Shown here: positions 59,190-64,000 of the stretch, piece by piece
Position numbering within the stretch: position 1 is the stretch's first letter
Layout of the letters: every line of letters begins with the position of its first letter
Assembly: GCF_934294775.1 (NCBI RefSeq)
Contig: NZ_CAKRAH010000006.1
Coordinates: forward strand, 32,652-96,651
DNA length: 64,000 nucleotides
From: an uncultured Dorea sp.
GTDB taxonomy: Bacteria; Bacillota; Clostridia; Lachnospirales; Lachnospiraceae
Direction of reading: 5' to 3'
Notes under the pieces: generated by a model
What the model was told of the DNA's origin: nothing
Database searches by the model: none
The model's input: only the letters and a program-made list of their open reading frames with translations
Program-made: the position numbers and the translations under genes

Positions 59190-62027
59190 CTAAAGCATCG
59201 GTTTTATATACTTGCCTGTATACGATACCGGGCTTTCTGCGATTTCTTCCGGAGTGCCGGTTGCAATCACAGTTCCCCCCTTATCTCCACCTTCCGGTCC
59301 GATATCAATGATATAGTCTGCCGTTTTGATCACATCAAGATTATGCTCGATTACAATCACTGTATTACCATCGCCCGTCAGACGGTGCAGAATCTCTGTC
59401 AGTTTGTGTACATCTGCAAAATGAAGTCCTGTCGTAGGTTCATCCAGAATGTATATTGTCTTTCCCGTGCTTCGCTTGCTAAGTTCTGTTGCCAGCTTGA
59501 TACGCTGCGCCTCTCCACCTGACAATGTCGTAGACGGCTGTCCAAGGCGGATATACGAAAGTCCAACATCATACAGGGTCTCCATCTTTCTGCGGATGCT
59601 TGGTACATTTTCAAAGAAATGCATTGCTTCTTCTACTGTCATGTCCAGGACATCGTAAATGCTCTTTCCTTTGTATTTTACTTCCAGCGTCTCTCTGTTA
59701 TATCGCTTTCCTTTGCAGACTTCGCACGGAACATAGACATCTGGGAGGAAATGCATCTCGATCTTAATGATTCCATCTCCACTGCAGGCTTCACAACGGC
59801 CGCCTTTTACGTTAAAGCTGAATCTTCCTTTTTTATATCCCCTTGCTTTTGCATCCGGTGTTGCTGCAAACAGATCCCGGATCAGGTCGAATACCCCTGT
59901 ATAGGTTGCCGGGTTTGATCTTGGCGTTCTTCCGATCGGAGACTGGTCAATGTTAATAACTTTATCTAACTGATCCAGCCCTTCAATTGCTTTGTGCTTT
60001 CCAGGAATGGTTCTCGCACGGTTCAGGTCTCTTGCCAGACGTTTGTACAGGATCTGGTTCACAAGCGAACTTTTTCCTGACCCCGACACACCGGTTACAC
60101 AGGTCATAACTCCAAGCGGGAAGTTCACATCAATATTTTTCAGGTTATTCTCCTGCGCTCCGATTACCTTAAGCCATCCTGTCGGCTCTCTTCTTACTTC
60201 CGGAACCGGGATTTTAATCCTTCCGCTCAGATATGCACCTGTTACCGACGCTTCGTTCTGCATAATTTCTTCTGCTGTTCCGGTTGCAACTACTTCTCCA
60301 CCATGTTCTCCGGCTCCCGGACCGATATCCACTATAAAGTCCGCTTCTCTCATCGTATCTTCATCATGTTCTACTACGATTACAGAGTTGCCCAGATCCC
60401 GCAGATGCTTCAATGTACCCAGCAGCTTATCATTATCCCTCTGGTGCAGGCCAATACTTGGTTCATCCAAAATATACGCTACCCCCACCAGACCTGAGCC
60501 TATCTGTGTTGCCAGACGGATTCTCTGGGCTTCTCCACCGGACAGAGTTCCTGTAGCTCTTCCGAGTGTGAGATAATTTAATCCTACATCCATAAGGAAC
60601 TGGATTCTGGAATTGATCTCTTTTAAGATCTGTCCGCCAATCAATAACTGCTGACTGTTTAGCTTTAATTCCTTTAAAAACGCCTGCAGTTTTTCAATCG
60701 ACATACTGGTCAGTTCTGCAATGTTCTTATCTCCTACTGTAACTGCCAGTGCACCTGGTTTCAGACGCTGTCCTTTACATGCATGGCAAGGCGTGATATT
60801 CATGAACTCTTCATACTCAGCCTTCATAGTCTCCGATGAAGTCTCTCTGTATCGGCGTTCTACATTCTTAATCAGTCCTTCAAATGCGACATCATAGACC
60901 CCTTCACCGCGTTGTCCTTTATAATGTACTTTTAATTCTTTTCCATTTGTTCCATGGATCAGTACATCATGAATTTCCTTTGGATATTCTTCAAATGGTG
61001 TATCCAGTGAAAAATCATATTCTTTACTCAGTGCGTCTAAGATTGCATAAGTAAAACTCTTTTTATCGGTACATGACTGCCATCCCATGACGGTAATTGC
61101 CCCCTCACTGATGCTAAGGCGTTTGTCCGGAATCATCAGGTCTTCATCAAATTCCATCTTATATCCCAGACCAAAACATTCCGGGCAGGCTCCGAATGGA
61201 TTATTGAACGAAAAGCTTCTCGGTTCAATCTCTTCGATGCTGATACCGCATTCCGGACACGAAAAACTCTCGCTAAACTGTATTGGATCACCTCCGATCA
61301 CATCAACGGTCATCAGTCCTTCTGCCAGATTCAGTACATTTTCTATAGAATCTGTCAGTCTCTGTTCGATTCCGTCTTTTACTACCAAACGGTCTACGAT
61401 GATCTCGATGTTATGCTTGATGTTCTTATCCAGCTTGATTTCTTCTGACAGTTCATACATATTTCCATCGATTCTGACCCGGACATATCCACTTTTTTTC
61501 GCGCGTTCCAGTAACTTTACATGGGTTCCCTTTCTTCCTCTTACCACCGGTGCCAGAAGCTGGATCTTCGTTCTTTCCGGAAGTGCCATCACCTGTTCTA
61601 CCATCTGGTCAACCGTCTGTTTCCTGATCTCACGACCACATTTCGGACAGTGTGGAATTCCGACTCTTGCATATAATAATCGGAAATAATCATAAATCTC
61701 CGTTACGGTTCCTACCGTAGATCTCGGGTTACGGTTCGTAGATTTCTGATCGATGGAAATCGCCGGTGAGAGTCCCTCTATGCTTTCTACATCCGGCTTT
61801 TCCATCTGACCTAAGAACTGCCTTGCATACGAAGACAGTGATTCCATATATCGTCTTTGTCCTTCTGCATATATGGTATCAAAAGCAAGTGATGATTTTC
61901 CCGATCCACTAAGTCCGGTCAAAACCACCAGCTTGTCTCTTGGTATGTCTACATCTATATTTTTCAGATTGTGCTCGTTCGCTCCTCTGATCTTGATATA
62001 TTGTCTTGAATCTTTTTCCTGTGACAT
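59190..62027 (-). CDS. uvrA: UvrABC system protein A
   Basis: 945 residues, full length. Two ABC ATPase units, each with Walker A (GLSGSGKSSLAF ~37; GVSGSGKSSLV ~645) and signature LSGGEAQRI. Zinc-binding cysteine pairs are CPKCG, CPECG/CPECFGLG and CEACSGDG/CEVCKGKR. It scans DNA for bulky lesions and loads UvrB. It follows uvrB on the same strand with a 161-base gap. Confidence 0.99.
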   Translation of the reverse strand: MSQEKDSRQYIKIRGANEHNLKNIDVDIPRDKLVVLTGLSGSGKSSLAFDTIYAEGQRRYMESLSSYARQFLGQMEKPDVESIEGLSPAISIDQKSTNRNPRSTVGTVTEIYDYFRLLYARVGIPHCPKCGREIRKQTVDQMVEQVMALPERTKIQLLAPVVRGRKGTHVKLLERAKKSGYVRVRIDGNMYELSEEIKLDKNIKHNIEIIVDRLVVKDGIEQRLTDSIENVLNLAEGLMTVDVIGGDPIQFSESFSCPECGISIEEIEPRSFSFNNPFGACPECFGLGYKMEFDEDLMIPDKRLSISEGAITVMGWQSCTDKKSFTYAILDALSKEYDFSLDTPFEEYPKEIHDVLIHGTNGKELKVHYKGQRGEGVYDVAFEGLIKNVERRYRETSSETMKAEYEEFMNITPCHACKGQRLKPGALAVTVGDKNIAELTSMSIEKLQAFLKELKLNSQQLLIGGQILKEINSRIQFLMDVGLNYLTLGRATGTLSGGEAQRIRLATQIGSGLVGVAYILDEPSIGLHQRDNDKLLGTLKHLRDLGNSVIVVEHDEDTMREADFIVDIGPGAGEHGGEVVATGTAEEIMQNEASVTGAYLSGRIKIPVPEVRREPTGWLKVIGAQENNLKNIDVNFPLGVMTCVTGVSGSGKSSLVNQILYKRLARDLNRARTIPGKHKAIEGLDQLDKVINIDQSPIGRTPRSNPATYTGVFDLIRDLFAATPDAKARGYKKGRFSFNVKGGRCEACSGDGIIKIEMHFLPDVYVPCEVCKGKRYNRETLEVKYKGKSIYDVLDMTVEEAMHFFENVPSIRRKMETLYDVGLSYIRLGQPSTTLSGGEAQRIKLATELSKRSTGKTIYILDEPTTGLHFADVHKLTEILHRLTGDGNTVIVIEHNLDVIKTADYIIDIGPEGGDKGGTVIATGTPEEIAESPVSYTGKYIKPML

Positions 62028-62188
62028 GTGAGTGTGTTTTCTCCTTCTATCTATATCTAACTAAATTTGCTTAATCCTTTATTGGCTTACCACTTTACCA
62101 TCATCAGAACTGTCACTTCCATTTTTTCGAATGTGTAACTTTTCAAATCAAGATGCTCTGACTTTTCTTAAACTCTGATTTTTTCAAA

Positions 62189-64000
<1,812 letters not shown>

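Noticed and set aside
60000..61700. Long plus-strand frames over uvrA
   Set aside because: They are shadow frames of the highly conserved uvrA; codon bias of the real gene explains their openness.

Overview
The window reads as chromosomal DNA from a low-GC Gram-positive anaerobe, most likely a Lachnospiraceae (Ruminococcus gnavus/Mediterraneibacter/Dorea-like). The support is family content: ChW (clostridial hydrophobic, conserved W) repeats on surface enzymes, a PdaA-type deacetylase, a cdaA-cdaR-HPr order, strong GGAGG ribosome sites and frequent TTG starts. Nearly everything is on the minus strand, so the order of transcription runs from high to low coordinates.

Layout. 1-1672: the end of a putative metallopeptidase gene and a leucine-rich-repeat protein. 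1818-2669: pdaA-like deacetylase, the only large plus-strand gene. 2749-12344: a cohesin-domain membrane protein, two LytR-CpsA-Psr (LCP) proteins, a polyprenyl glycosylphosphotransferase and three family 2 glycosyltransferases. 12522-16170: the four dTDP-L-rhamnose genes (rfbA-B-D-C). 16342-17526: a MerR regulator fused to a methyltransferase. 17603-20923: a ChW-bearing family 2 glycoside hydrolase. 21045-38693: more glycosyltransferases, a Wzm/Wzt-type ABC exporter, a DUF2142 membrane protein, a GT8 enzyme and a Wzx-like flippase. 38868-44864: two ChW surface enzymes (L,D-transpeptidase, GH25 lysozyme), a DUF2304 protein and two GT2 enzymes. 45051-50548: an LTA-synthase-like phosphotransferase, a decayed insertion element, a ChW glucosaminidase and a GtrA protein. 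50631-64000: housekeeping genes (HPr, cdaR, cdaA, two unknown membrane proteins, comF, recD2, mreB, uvrA and the 3' part of uvrB).

How the parts fit (inference). The 4.5-50.5 kb stretch looks like one locus for a rhamnose-containing cell-wall polysaccharide. dTDP-rhamnose comes from rfbABDC, the initiating sugar phosphate goes onto undecaprenyl phosphate through the glycosylphosphotransferase, chains are built by about ten glycosyltransferases and exported by the ABC pair, and LCP enzymes attach them to peptidoglycan. A second set (DPM-like GT2 + DUF2304 + Wzx-like flippase + DUF2142/GtrA membrane proteins + LTA-synthase-like enzyme) matches in outline the side-chain and glycerol-phosphate decoration modules of streptococcal rhamnose polysaccharides (GacI, GacJ, GacK, GacL, GacH). 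Four secreted enzymes in the same locus carry ChW arrays arranged in blocks of three, and these may dock on the polymer made here. The R. gnavus glucorhamnan locus is a natural comparison, but I cannot run that search.

I saw no tRNA, rRNA or CRISPR array. Promoters and terminators are by-eye calls from consensus matches and perfect or near-perfect stems.
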